Part shown: piece after piece, positions 17,892 to 26,916 of the stretch
Numbering within the stretch: the first letter of the stretch is position 1
How the letters are laid out: the number at the start of each line of letters is the position of its first letter
DNA from: Psychroserpens sp. SPM9
GTDB taxonomy: Bacteria; Bacteroidota; Bacteroidia; Flavobacteriales; Flavobacteriaceae
Direction: 5' to 3'
Length of the DNA: 64,000 nucleotides
Assembly: GCF_025153525.1 (NCBI RefSeq)
Contig: NZ_JANZNR010000007.1
Location: 186,001 to 250,000 of the forward strand
Program-made: the position numbers and the translations under genes
The notes under the pieces: generated by a model
Database searches by the model: none
What the model saw: only the letters and a program-made list of their open reading frames with translations
Told to the model about the DNA's origin: nothing

Positions 17892-18551
17892 ATGAATAAA
17901 TTAATCATGACTTTGGCCGTTATTTTATTTTTTAGCTGCCAAAATAACGCTCAAAGCAAAGAAAAACAACAGGCTGTAATTGATGCCAAACCTATTGAAG
18001 TCCCAATCAAAGACGGAAAAGCAAAGGCGTATTTTGCCAGTGGTTGTTTTTGGTGTGTAGAAGCCGTGTTTGAAAGTGTAAAAGGAGTTGAAGAATCTAT
18101 AAGTGGTTACGCTGGTGGCCACACTAATAATCCAACTTATCAATCAACAAGCAATAGCTATATTAAAGATCATGCCGAAGCTGTTGAAGTTATCTACGAT
18201 CCAAAAATTGTTAGTTTTGAAACCTTAGTTGATGTGTATTTCGCTTCTCAAAATCCAACGCAAGTCAACGGCCAAGGTCCTGATAAAGGGTACCAATACC
18301 GTTCTATCATTTTTTATCAAAATGAGGCACAAAAGAAAATCATTGAAAAGAAAAAAGCAGCTTTAGCCAAAAAACTTAATGCCAAAATTGCTGCCGAAGT
18401 CTATCCTTTTCAGAAGTTTTGGGTTGGTGAAGATTATCATCAAGATTATGAAAAGCGCAACCCAAATCAAAGCTATATTAGAAATGTATCTATTCCGAGG
18501 CTTAACCGATTTAAGGCAAAAATGCCGCAGGTTTTAAAAGAAAACCATTAA
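17892..18551 (+). CDS. msrA: peptide-methionine (S)-S-oxide reductase, lipoprotein form
   Basis: Repairs oxidised methionine (S-sulfoxide) in proteins. About 219 residues. The ATG at 17892 gives a lipoprotein signal ending in the lipobox FFSC, so the enzyme is probably anchored in the envelope. The catalytic GCFWC motif follows (ASGCFWCVEAVFESV), with SGYAGG, HAEAVEVIYDP and PFQKFWVGEDYHQDYE, all typical of MsrA. An earlier in-frame start at 17838 would hide the signal peptide and is not favoured. Single gene. Confidence 0.94.
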   Translation: MNKLIMTLAVILFFSCQNNAQSKEKQQAVIDAKPIEVPIKDGKAKAYFASGCFWCVEAVFESVKGVEESISGYAGGHTNNPTYQSTSNSYIKDHAEAVEVIYDPKIVSFETLVDVYFASQNPTQVNGQGPDKGYQYRSIIFYQNEAQKKIIEKKKAALAKKLNAKIAAEVYPFQKFWVGEDYHQDYEKRNPNQSYIRNVSIPRLNRFKAKMPQVLKENH

Positions 18552-18648
18552 AATCATGTAGTTCGTCGATAAAATTTGGTTTTTAATCGATAAAAAGTGT
18601 ATTTTGACGACTTAGTAATACAAGATTACCCAAATCTTAAATACACTT

Positions 18649-20232
18649 ATGATGAAAAACATAACGTTCCTACTTAGCTTTGCTATGCTCTCGTTTGTAG
18701 CCTATGCGCAAACACCTGGTGTTTCAGAATTTTCAAACTCCAATCAATACATAGAATATATTCCTGGTAATTTACCTATAATTATATCGGCACCTCATGG
18801 TGGTGTCTTACAATCTGGTGAAACCATTGGTGGTGTTTTCTACCCTGATAATGACACCAACCTACCTGATCGTACTTGTGGCACGAATGAAAGAGATGAT
18901 AATACCGACATCTTGATAAGACGAATTCAAGATGAGATATTTGCTCAAACTGGTGGCTATGCTCATGTTATTATTAACAACCTCCATAGATCAAAAATGG
19001 ATCCTAATCGCATGCCAAGTGAAGCTTCTTGCGGCAACAGCCATGCGGCTTCTTATTGGGCCGATTTTCATAACTATATCAATGATGCCAGCCAATCTGT
19101 AGAAGCAAATTGGGGAAAGGGCTTATATATTGACCTTCATGGTCAAAGCCACACCATACCTAGAATTGAAATTGGCTACAATATTAGTGCTACCGAATTA
19201 AACTCTGGTGATTTAAATGCACAATCTATTATTGATAAATCAACAATAATGAACTTAGTCTCTACAAATTTAAATGGCTACTCTCATGAAGAATTGGTGC
19301 GAGGTGAAAATAGTCTCGGACAATTATTTCAAGAGGCTCCAGGCGTTTTCTATAATTCAATTGACCCATCTGGACCTGAAACAAGCTACCCTGGATGTGG
19401 CGTGAGTTCTGGCTACAGAGCTATTCCAAGTAATTCAAATCATGGCTCTAGTGATTGTGATGACACACAACCTTATAGTAATTCTTATTTTGACGGAAAC
19501 TTTTACAATAACAGAAGACATGGTTCTGGAGACGGAACTGGGGGACCAGCAAGCATTGGTGGGAGCGGACAAATTGACGGAATTATGACTGAAGTTAATC
19601 GTCGTGTTCGTGATTTAGGTGCACCTTTTGATTCTAGACCGAACACTTTAGACCCTTTTGCTATTGATTATGCCCATGTGATTTTAGATTATATACAAAT
19701 TCATTATGATAATTTTTCAGAGTTTGAATATGCAACCGACACTTACGATATCACAGATACGGACCCTACTCCTACCTTAACAAATGGTATTTCTGGAGGT
19801 CTTTATTTGAGCACACCTTCAGGATTAGTAATCGATCAAAACACAGGCACCATTGATGTTTCGGCTTCTACAGTGGGAAACTATACAGTTACATATTCCG
19901 TAGGACCAACATCAACCTCAAGCAGTCCTAATCGATATTACAGTACCTCAAGAACTATTGAAATAACTAATGATTTATTAAGTGTTTCCGAAGACAATCG
20001 GGTAACTGTTAAACTGTTTCCTAATCCAACCACAGGACTCATAAATTTTGAATCAAATATCCTAATTTCTGAAATAAAAATATTTAGTATCCTTGGGCAA
20101 CGTGTAAAAACCACGACAATTAATTCTAATGAAACTTCAGTGAATTTATCCGATTTAAGAACAGGGTCTTATGTTATGACCTTTTATGTAGACAATCTTT
20201 CAGTAGGTTCAAAACTCATAGTGAAAAACTAA
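18649..20232 (+). CDS. exported N-formylglutamate amidohydrolase-like protein with T9SS sorting domain
   Basis: 527 residues. Signal peptide (about 1-20); a catalytic-like domain (about 25-360) with SAPHGG, NNLHRSKMDPNR and IDLHGQSH, resembling the zinc-binding pattern of N-formylglutamate amidohydrolases; a beta-sandwich domain (about 365-440; DTDPTPTLTNG and GTIDVSAS) often seen in gliding and adhesin proteins; and a type A T9SS C-terminal sorting domain (about 448-527; VKLFPNPTTGLINFES, ending SKLIVKN). It should be secreted by the type IX system and anchored on the cell surface. The true substrate is unknown; the amidohydrolase link rests on motif similarity only. Confidence 0.82.
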   Translation: MMKNITFLLSFAMLSFVAYAQTPGVSEFSNSNQYIEYIPGNLPIIISAPHGGVLQSGETIGGVFYPDNDTNLPDRTCGTNERDDNTDILIRRIQDEIFAQTGGYAHVIINNLHRSKMDPNRMPSEASCGNSHAASYWADFHNYINDASQSVEANWGKGLYIDLHGQSHTIPRIEIGYNISATELNSGDLNAQSIIDKSTIMNLVSTNLNGYSHEELVRGENSLGQLFQEAPGVFYNSIDPSGPETSYPGCGVSSGYRAIPSNSNHGSSDCDDTQPYSNSYFDGNFYNNRRHGSGDGTGGPASIGGSGQIDGIMTEVNRRVRDLGAPFDSRPNTLDPFAIDYAHVILDYIQIHYDNFSEFEYATDTYDITDTDPTPTLTNGISGGLYLSTPSGLVIDQNTGTIDVSASTVGNYTVTYSVGPTSTSSSPNRYYSTSRTIEITNDLLSVSEDNRVTVKLFPNPTTGLINFESNILISEIKIFSILGQRVKTTTINSNETSVNLSDLRTGSYVMTFYVDNLSVGSKLIVKN

Positions 20233-20235
20233 AGA

Positions 20236-21030
20236 CTATAATTTCGTTGCCTTAATCTCAAAAATAAGAGGATATAGTTTGTCCTTTGTTACATAATTGC
20301 CAGATTTGGTTTTGACTAAATCTGGCAAAACATTAAAAGGGCTTTCATCATGCTCATTTAAATAGTCTATTCGTAAACCAGCTTCAATAAGTGCATTAAT
20401 CACTTCACTCAATCCATGGTTCCAGCCATATTCTTTACTAATCATTTTTGAATCTAGATTGGCATATGTGCCTTCATATTCTTCATAAATAGCATCCTCT
20501 TGCATATAACCATAAGTCATCACTGGTTTTCCTTCTAAATAATCAAACATCCAAACAATAGGATGAAATTCAGCCATATAAAATTGTCCGCCTTTTTTTA
20601 AACGCTCAGCTATCATTTGTCCCCAAGGCTTTAAATCGGGCAACCAACCAATAACACCATAAGATGTGAAAACGATATCAAAATGCGTTTTAACATGCTT
20701 CGAAGTGTCTAAAACATTACAGCACACAAATGTGGCATCCAAATCTAATTCGGTATTTAAAGACCGAGCTAAAGCAATACCTTCATCGCTTAAATCAACA
20801 CCAACGCATTGAGCACCAAGCCTACTCCAACTCAAGGTATCTTGTCCAAAATGACATTGTAAATGCAAAAGGGATTTACCTTTAACATCTTTAAGCGCCT
20901 CACGTTCATAAGACATCAGTGAAGATTTCCCTTTTTTAAAAGCATCCAAATCATACATTGCACTTTTAGAATGAACTTTTACCTTTTCATTCCATGTTTG
21001 TCTATTGACTTCAAAATGATCTTCTTTCAT
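20236..21030 (-). CDS. class I SAM-dependent methyltransferase
   Basis: Cytoplasmic protein of 264 residues with a Rossmann methyltransferase core: motif I as LLHLQCHFGQDTLSW, the acidic VGVDLSDEG motif, and DIVFTSYGVIGW near motif IV. A C-terminal substrate region follows (EFHPIVWMFDYLEGK). The substrate is not predictable. The ATG at 21030 is preferred over a GTG 9 bases upstream. Single gene, convergent with the T9SS protein gene (3-base gap) and divergent from the lipoprotein gene. Confidence 0.86.
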   Translation of the reverse strand: MKEDHFEVNRQTWNEKVKVHSKSAMYDLDAFKKGKSSLMSYEREALKDVKGKSLLHLQCHFGQDTLSWSRLGAQCVGVDLSDEGIALARSLNTELDLDATFVCCNVLDTSKHVKTHFDIVFTSYGVIGWLPDLKPWGQMIAERLKKGGQFYMAEFHPIVWMFDYLEGKPVMTYGYMQEDAIYEEYEGTYANLDSKMISKEYGWNHGLSEVINALIEAGLRIDYLNEHDESPFNVLPDLVKTKSGNYVTKDKLYPLIFEIKATKL

Positions 21031-21109
21031 AATAACCACTACATTTAAAACTCTAAATTAATAATTACTTCGGAACTATTCAGATTGTATTACCTTTATA
21101 AAAAAAGAA

Positions 21110-21820
21110 ATGATACGATTACTTACCCTAAGTTCCTTTTTTGTTCTTTTAATGGCTTGCAAAACGGAAACAAAAGAACAACACTCAAAAATAGAATCCT
21201 CAACAGAAGTCCAAAAAGAACTATCTATTGCCGAAAAAATAGCAAAAGCTCATGGTTATGACCACTGGAAAAACGTTAATGAAATTGAATTTACCTTTAA
21301 CGTAGATAGAGGCGAAAATCATTTTGAACGTCGCTGGACATGGCAACCCAAAACAAACTATGTTGTATCGATGGTAAGCAAAGACTCAATATCAATGTAT
21401 ACAAGACATGCTCCCAGTAAAGTCAAAGAAACTGTCGACCCAAAATTTATAAATGTTGATAAAAACTTTATCAATGATAAGTTTTGGTTGCTAATCCCAT
21501 TCCAAATGGTTTGGGATGAAGGCACAACCCTATCTGAACCGATAAAAGCAGTCACTCCAATAGCTAAAACTGAAATGAATAAAATCACTTTAACTTACAG
21601 TAGTGAAGGTGGCTATACACCTGGTGACGCCTATGATATTTTTTATGATGAAGATTTTATAATTCGAGAGTGGATTTTTAGAAAAGGAAATTCTGAAACC
21701 CCAACAATGGCTACCACTTTTGAAAACTATGAAGATTTTACTGGTATTAAAATTGCTAAAAATCATAAAACGGCAGAAGGCAATTTTAACCTATACTTTT
21801 CTAACATAAAAGTGAAATAG
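21110..21820 (+). CDS. hypothetical lipoprotein
   Basis: 236 residues with a lipoprotein signal (MIRLLTLSSFFVLLMAC, lipobox LMAC). After a charged linker the soluble domain has WxW-like motifs (RRWTWQPKTNY) and a beta-rich pattern ending FNLYFSNIKVK, of a kind seen in outer-membrane-associated proteins. I do not recognise a named family. Single gene between divergent and convergent neighbours, followed by a strong terminator; role unknown. Confidence 0.78.
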   Translation: MIRLLTLSSFFVLLMACKTETKEQHSKIESSTEVQKELSIAEKIAKAHGYDHWKNVNEIEFTFNVDRGENHFERRWTWQPKTNYVVSMVSKDSISMYTRHAPSKVKETVDPKFINVDKNFINDKFWLLIPFQMVWDEGTTLSEPIKAVTPIAKTEMNKITLTYSSEGGYTPGDAYDIFYDEDFIIREWIFRKGNSETPTMATTFENYEDFTGIKIAKNHKTAEGNFNLYFSNIKVK

Positions 21821-21944
21821 TTAAGGATTATATCTTAAAAAAATATTAAAACTAACGGTTTCATGTAATTTGAACATCCAAGTAGCGACCAACAGACGTA
21901 TATAAAGTATATTAATATTCCGCCATTGGCGCCTATATATATTC

Positions 21945-21978
21945 AAAGCGCTTCAATTATTTAGTTGAAGCGCTTTTT
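21945..21978. terminator. bidirectional terminator
   Basis: AAAGCGCTTCAA (21945-21956) pairs with TTGAAGCGCTTT (21965-21976), then T residues follow. It separates the lipoprotein gene (+) from the convergent CDGSH gene (-). The preceding 120 bases hold no gene. Confidence 0.88.
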
Positions 21979-21980
21979 AC

Positions 21981-22400
21981 TTACCCTTTAAATCCATCTT
22001 TAACATGTGTGCCATCACAGTAAGGCTTGTTATGTGAAGCGCCACAGCGACAAAAAGCAGTCGTTTTATTTTTTAATTCTTCCTTACCATCTTTATAGGT
22101 TACTTTTAGTGTACCGTAAACTAATAAAGGACCATCTTTTAAAACTTCAACTTTGGTTTCTAAGGTTTCTGCTTGTATATTTTTTTCTCCATGTCTATAA
22201 TACCCTAAGGCGCCTGAAGGACAAGCTTTCACTTGTTTAACGAGAGCTTCAGTAGACGCTGCATCCATGTTAATCCATGGGCGCTCTTTAGGCTGAAACA
22301 CCTCGCCAAGACCATTAACACAAATTGCAGAATGAATACATTTTTCAGCTTCCCAAGTTATGGTTAGTTCTCCATTGGTATATTCTTTAGTCTTTCCCAT
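21981..22400 (-). CDS. two-part iron-sulfur protein: Fer4_19 domain fused to CDGSH domain
   Basis: 139 residues. The N-terminal part (about 10-70) resembles the YjdI-type single 4Fe-4S ferredoxin-like domain (EAEKCIHSAICVNGLGEVF and VKACPSGALGYY). The C-terminal part (about 85-139) has the CDGSH 2Fe-2S ligand set as CRCGASHNKPYCDGTH (3 Cys and 1 His). This fusion is known in Bacteroidetes and other bacteria; an electron-transfer or sensor role is likely, but no pathway is established. ATG at 22400 is clear. Single gene, cytoplasmic. Confidence 0.9.
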   Translation of the reverse strand: MGKTKEYTNGELTITWEAEKCIHSAICVNGLGEVFQPKERPWINMDAASTEALVKQVKACPSGALGYYRHGEKNIQAETLETKVEVLKDGPLLVYGTLKVTYKDGKEELKNKTTAFCRCGASHNKPYCDGTHVKDGFKG

Positions 22401-22499
22401 AATTTTATCATTTTATTAAAGATACTAAAAAAAGGGTTTTCTTTTTCTTCGGAAAATGCGAAGCTTAGCTATTTCGTTCTACCATAATTATTCTTATTT

Positions 22500-23795
22500 T
22501 TGTTTGATACCATAAAATCAACAACCTTGTCCAACTATAAATTAGGTCTTGAATATGCACAGCAACAAGATCAAAATGATAATCTTTCAGCCTATAGAGA
22601 TCAGTTCCATATTCCAAAAGATAACCATGGAAATGAGCTCATATACATGACTGGAAATTCGCTAGGATTACAACCTAAAATCACAAAAAGTTACATCAAC
22701 CAGGAGCTTGAAGACTGGGCAAACCTTGGCGTTGAAGGACATACAGAAGGCAAAAACCCTTGGTTACACTATCATGAGTTTTTAACTGAAACCATGGCTT
22801 CAATTGTGGGAGCGAAACCCTTAGAGGTTGTGGTGATGAATTCACTTACAGCTAACCTTCATTTTATGATGGTGAGCTTCTACAAACCAACTCCAAAACG
22901 CTATAAAATTTTAATTGAAGCTGATGCCTTTCCAAGCGATAAGTATGCCGTAGAATCGCAGTTGCGCCATCATGGTTATGATGATAAAGACGGCTTAATT
23001 TTATGGAAAGCCCGAGAAGGCGAAGAGTTAGCTAACTATGACGATTTAGAAACCATTTTAAAACAACAAGGTGACGAAATTGCCTTAGTTATGATTGGCG
23101 GTGTAAACTATTATACGGGACAGTTTTTTGATTTAAAACGCATCACGCAATTGGGACATAGCTATGGATGTATGGTCGGATTTGACTGTGCGCATGGTGC
23201 TGGAAATGTGCCACTAAATCTTCATGATTCTGGAGCCGATTTTGCCGTTTGGTGTAGCTATAAATACTTAAACTCCGGACCAGGAAGTTTATCTGGTGCT
23301 TTTGTTCACGAGCGTCATGCCTACCGAAAAGACCTTAACCGGTTTACAGGCTGGTGGTCACATAACAAGACTACCCGTTTTAGAATGCGTGACGACTTTG
23401 ATCAGTTACCTGGTGCTGAAGGCTGGCAACTTAGTAATCCGCCTATTTTATCGATGGCTGCTATACGTGCATCATTAGATGTGTTTGCTGCAGCAGGATT
23501 TGATAAGTTATGTCAAAAATCGAAACAACTTACTGGTTATTTTGAGTTTTTATTGAATCAACTAGATAATTCAGACATCAAAATTATCACGCCTAGTAAT
23601 CCTGACGAACGTGGGTGCCAACTATCGATCCAGGTTAAAAATGCCGATAAAAGCTTACATACAAAACTTACTGAAGCTGGTATCATAACCGATTGGAGAG
23701 AACCAGATGTGATTCGTTGTGCTCCTGTACCTCTTTATAATTCCTTTAAGGATGTGTATGGGTTTGTAGAGCGTTTAAAAACAATATTGAATTAA
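22500..23795 (+). CDS. kynU: kynureninase
   Basis: PLP enzyme that cleaves kynurenine or 3-hydroxykynurenine to alanine plus (3-hydroxy)anthranilate. 431 residues, with TGNSLGLQP, VGFDCAHGAGNVPL and the PLP-lysine segment WCSYKYLNSGPG, all typical. No ATG is available near the start; TTG 22500 gives MFDTIKSTTLSNYK, and TTG 22527 is an alternative. A TAnnTTTG-like box (22495-22502) overlaps the first TTG, which would favour the later start if that box is a real promoter. First gene of the kynurenine cluster. Confidence 0.93.
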   Translation: MFDTIKSTTLSNYKLGLEYAQQQDQNDNLSAYRDQFHIPKDNHGNELIYMTGNSLGLQPKITKSYINQELEDWANLGVEGHTEGKNPWLHYHEFLTETMASIVGAKPLEVVVMNSLTANLHFMMVSFYKPTPKRYKILIEADAFPSDKYAVESQLRHHGYDDKDGLILWKAREGEELANYDDLETILKQQGDEIALVMIGGVNYYTGQFFDLKRITQLGHSYGCMVGFDCAHGAGNVPLNLHDSGADFAVWCSYKYLNSGPGSLSGAFVHERHAYRKDLNRFTGWWSHNKTTRFRMRDDFDQLPGAEGWQLSNPPILSMAAIRASLDVFAAAGFDKLCQKSKQLTGYFEFLLNQLDNSDIKIITPSNPDERGCQLSIQVKNADKSLHTKLTEAGIITDWREPDVIRCAPVPLYNSFKDVYGFVERLKTILN

Positions 23796-23803
23796 ATAAT
23801 GGG

Positions 23804-23824
23804 ATTCTGAAACCATTTCAGAAT
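23804..23824. repeat. REP-like intergenic palindrome
   Basis: ATTCTGAAA-CCA-TTTCAGAAT, a perfect 9-bp inverted repeat between kynU and kmo. A near-identical palindrome lies at 57271-57291. Confidence 0.6.
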
Positions 23825-23836
23825 AACTATAATCAT

Positions 23837-25234
23837 ATGCATAAACAACAAAACATACTCATTATTGGAGCCGGACTCTGCGGAAGCTTACTCGCTTTAC
23901 GACTAGGCCAACGAGGTTATAACGTAACGGTTTATGAAATGCGTCCCGATTTACGTAAGACAGATATTTCAGCAGGACGATCCATTAACTTAGCATTTTC
24001 TGATCGTGGTAATAAAGCCATGAAATTAGTTGGTATCGAAGACAAAGTCAAATCACTTTGTATTCCAATGAACGGACGAATGCTGCACGATAGAGAAGGC
24101 AATACCTTTTTATCAAATTACAGTGGCAGAGATCATGAGTATATCAATTCTATTTCTAGAGGTGAACTTAACGGACTCCTATTAACCGAAGCCGAAAAAC
24201 ACGACAATGTCACCATTCATTTTAATAAAAAATGTAAATCGGTAGATTTTGAAAAAACAACAGCCCTGTTTCAAGATTATAATACTAAAGATGAGTTTAT
24301 CGAAGATGCAGATACCATTATTGCAACTGATGGTGCTGGTTCTGCTTTGCGTAAAAGTTATTATTTAGGTAAGAAATTTTTATTCAGTTTTTCGCAAGAC
24401 TATCTCACGCATGGTTATAAAGAACTCTCTATTTTACCTTCGGAAACTGGAGATTACAAAACTTATAAAAATGCCTTACACATTTGGCCACGAGGTGATT
24501 TTATGGTGATTGCCTTACCAAACTTAGATGGTAGCTTTACAGTCACTCTGTTTTTAAGTTATGATGAAGGCGAATATAATTTTAATAATCTTACTACTCC
24601 TAAACGTGTCACCGAATTCTTCCAGAAAGAATTCCCTGATGCTTTAGAGCTCATGCCAAATCTTGTTGATGACTTTTTTGAAAATCCAACAGCACCTCTC
24701 GGAACGGTTAAGTGTTCGCCCTGGCATTACAAAGGCAACACCTTACTAATGGGAGATTCTGCACACGCCATCGTTCCTTTTTATGGTCAGGGCATGAATG
24801 CATCTTTTGAGGATGTTGTAGAATTTGACGCGGTTTTAGACAAACATGAAGGGGATTGGGAAACTATATTTTCTGAATATGAAAAAACCAGAAAGAAAGA
24901 CACCGATGCCATTGCCGACTTAGCGATTGATAATTTTCATGAAATGAAAGACCATGTTGGACAAGCCCTGTTTCAGGAAAAACGAAAAATTGAAATGGCA
25001 CTTGAAAAAGAGTTCCCCGATGCATACGCTTCTAAATACAGCCTGGTCACTTTTAATGAGCACATCGGTTATCGCGAAGCTATGCTTAGAGGTCGTGCGC
25101 AAGACAAGGCCATACTTAATATGTTAGCAGATGGTATCATCTCTACTGCAACACCTATTAAAACGATTTTAGACAAAGTAAAGAGTGAAACCGAAGCGAT
25201 TTTAGAAGATGATAGAATTGCTGGATTACATTAA
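23837..25234 (+). CDS. kmo: kynurenine 3-monooxygenase
   Basis: FAD- and NADPH-dependent hydroxylase that converts kynurenine to 3-hydroxykynurenine. 465 residues. FAD-binding GAGLCGSLLAL near the N-terminus, SAGRSINLAFSDRG, the second nucleotide motif ATDGAGSALR, and MGDSAHAIVPFYGQGMNA with the GD FAD contact are diagnostic of KMO. The C-terminus continues as in bacterial forms. It sits 41 bases after kynU, with a palindrome between, and 6 bases before the deaminase gene. Confidence 0.95.
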   Translation: MHKQQNILIIGAGLCGSLLALRLGQRGYNVTVYEMRPDLRKTDISAGRSINLAFSDRGNKAMKLVGIEDKVKSLCIPMNGRMLHDREGNTFLSNYSGRDHEYINSISRGELNGLLLTEAEKHDNVTIHFNKKCKSVDFEKTTALFQDYNTKDEFIEDADTIIATDGAGSALRKSYYLGKKFLFSFSQDYLTHGYKELSILPSETGDYKTYKNALHIWPRGDFMVIALPNLDGSFTVTLFLSYDEGEYNFNNLTTPKRVTEFFQKEFPDALELMPNLVDDFFENPTAPLGTVKCSPWHYKGNTLLMGDSAHAIVPFYGQGMNASFEDVVEFDAVLDKHEGDWETIFSEYEKTRKKDTDAIADLAIDNFHEMKDHVGQALFQEKRKIEMALEKEFPDAYASKYSLVTFNEHIGYREAMLRGRAQDKAILNMLADGIISTATPIKTILDKVKSETEAILEDDRIAGLH

Positions 25235-25240
25235 ATAATT

Positions 25241-25645
25241 ATGAGCGAAAACACCGTAACACCAAGAGGCGCTTATCCGCATGTTAAACAAGTTGGCGAT
25301 TTTATTTTCGTTTCTGGAACCAGTTCTAGACGACCAGATAATTCTATTGCTGGAGTTGATATCATTGATGAAATGGGCACCAAGCGTTTAAATGCTTACA
25401 CCCAAACGCAAGAAGTTTTAAAAAATATTGATAAGAATTTACAAAAGGTTGGAGCTAGCCTAAACGATGTTGTTGATGTGACTTCATTTTTAGTTAATAT
25501 GAATGACTTTGCCGATTATAATAAAGCTTATGCAGAGTTTTTTGATAAAGCCACAGGACCAACCAGAACTACCGTTGCTGTGCATCAATTACCACATCCC
25601 GATTTGGTAGTCGAAATAAAGGTCATGGCCTACAAATCTAAATAA
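25241..25645 (+). CDS. amnD: RidA-family protein, probable 2-aminomuconate deaminase
   Basis: 134-residue YjgF/YER057c/UK114-fold protein with [12 protein letters not shown], the conserved Arg in GPTRTTVAV and the [13 protein letters not shown] end. RidA proteins deaminate enamines; the location directly behind kmo in a kynurenine cluster points to the 2-aminomuconate deaminase step (2-aminomuconate to 4-oxalocrotonate). This functional call is from context and family, not from a diagnostic motif. Six bases separate it from kmo. Confidence 0.8.
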   Translation: MSENTVTPRGAYPHVKQVGDFIFVSGTSSRRPDNSIAGVDIIDEMGTKRLNAYTQTQEVLKNIDKNLQKVGASLNDVVDVTSFLVNMNDFADYNKAYAEFFDKATGPTRTTVAVHQLPHPDLVVEIKVMAYKSK

Positions 25646-25746
25646 GATTCGTAACATTTATTAAAAACAGACTACTAACCAATAGAATTACTTAACTTTA
25701 ACTTACCTCAAACCAACCATCGCTTAATCACTTTTATTTTGTAAAT

Positions 25747-26568
25747 GTGATTAAATTCTTTCGAAAAATCCGGTTAAACCTTCTCTCAGAAGGAAACACC
25801 TCAAAATACTTCAAATACGCCATTGGCGAAATTATTCTTGTGGTTATTGGTATTCTCATAGCACTTCAAATTAATAATTGGAATGATATCAGAAAAGAAA
25901 AAAATGAACTCAAACAATATTTGGCTAAGATTAGTAACAATATCGTCTTAGATATCAAGAATCTAAATGTCATAAAAACAAGAAGGCAAGAAACTAACAC
26001 AGCATGTCAAAAAGCATTAGCCAATTTTCAAAAAGATGATTATGACTTAGTTGTAAACATGCATGCGGCAAATGCTTTTATAGATTTTTACTTCGCCCCA
26101 AACCAAAGCGGTTATGAGGCTTTAAAGAACTCTTCTTATTTAGGCAAGATTAATGGCACCAGAGTCGATAGTTTAATAGACAGTTACAACACCATTGTAA
26201 ATAAGACCATAAGTGAAGAAAACAGTTACTTCAACTTTATAGAAAGCATGGAAGTCATTTGGACATCAAAATATGATATGTCGGAGTTTATTAGTTTATA
26301 TATGAATCAAAATATATTAAACGAAGAAGAACTCGATGACAATCTAAAAAGAAAACTCAAAGCGACATTTGCCGACGAAAGTTTCAGATCCTCAGTAACA
26401 AGATGCGCAGTTCAAACTCAGATGATTCAGTATTATGACGAATTAATCCATACGGGTAAAGAATTAATAAACGAAATAAAAAAGATTTCGATGATTAAGT
26501 TCTTTAGATCTATTCATATTGAATTACAGTTAAAAATATTATTAAGGCTATTAATTAATTTAAAATAA
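25747..26568 (+). CDS. DUF6090 family membrane protein with odd C-terminal extension
   Basis: 273 residues. The N-terminus MIKFFRKIRLNLLSEGNTSK and the membrane helix (about 26-46, IGEIILVVIGILIALQINNW) are hallmarks of DUF6090, a flavobacterial family of unknown role that often occurs in tandem copies. The rest is a charged, helical, probably periplasmic domain. Start is GTG; an ATG two bases upstream is out of frame and stopped at once. From residue 249 the protein reads MIKFFRSIHIELQ, a second DUF6090-like start joined in frame, so the natural end was probably lost. Lies inside the kynurenine cluster. Confidence 0.82.
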   Translation: MIKFFRKIRLNLLSEGNTSKYFKYAIGEIILVVIGILIALQINNWNDIRKEKNELKQYLAKISNNIVLDIKNLNVIKTRRQETNTACQKALANFQKDDYDLVVNMHAANAFIDFYFAPNQSGYEALKNSSYLGKINGTRVDSLIDSYNTIVNKTISEENSYFNFIESMEVIWTSKYDMSEFISLYMNQNILNEEELDDNLKRKLKATFADESFRSSVTRCAVQTQMIQYYDELIHTGKELINEIKKISMIKFFRSIHIELQLKILLRLLINLK

Positions 26569-26575
26569 CAAATTC

Positions 26576-26911
26576 ATGAAAAACAAAAAACCAGATTGGT
26601 CAAAAACAGAATTACAGATATACATCATGCTTCTCTGTGCCAATGCCGATAAAAAGGAAACCGAGGAAGAACTGGAAATGATTCAAAGAAACACTTCCAA
26701 AAAAACCTTTCTCAAGATGTATCAAAAGTTCCATAAGCATTCTGAAAAAAAGCGATTAAAAAAAATTGAAGATGTGATTGACAATCACAACTATTCTCAG
26801 ATGGAACTCGCTGCTTTTAGAAGAGAAATGTACAAGATTTTCTTTTCAGATGGTAAGTTTAGCATGCTAGAAGAACGGTTAGATTGGACTTTAGATAATA
26901 TACTGTATTAA
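26576..26911 (+). CDS. small TerB-like helical protein
   Basis: 111 residues, mostly alpha-helical and charged, beginning MKNKKPDWSKTELQIYIMLL. The pattern IMLLCANADKKETEEELEMI (acidic, metal-binding-like) and FFSDGKFSMLEERL resembles the TerB tellurite-resistance fold, which in many genomes is a general metal-binding module. Recognition is from pattern only. No signal peptide. It follows the DUF6090 gene by 7 bases and precedes a truncated DUF6090 copy, in a module foreign to the kynurenine pathway. Confidence 0.65.
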   Translation: MKNKKPDWSKTELQIYIMLLCANADKKETEEELEMIQRNTSKKTFLKMYQKFHKHSEKKRLKKIEDVIDNHNYSQMELAAFRREMYKIFFSDGKFSMLEERLDWTLDNILY

Positions 26912-26916
26912 TCGAA

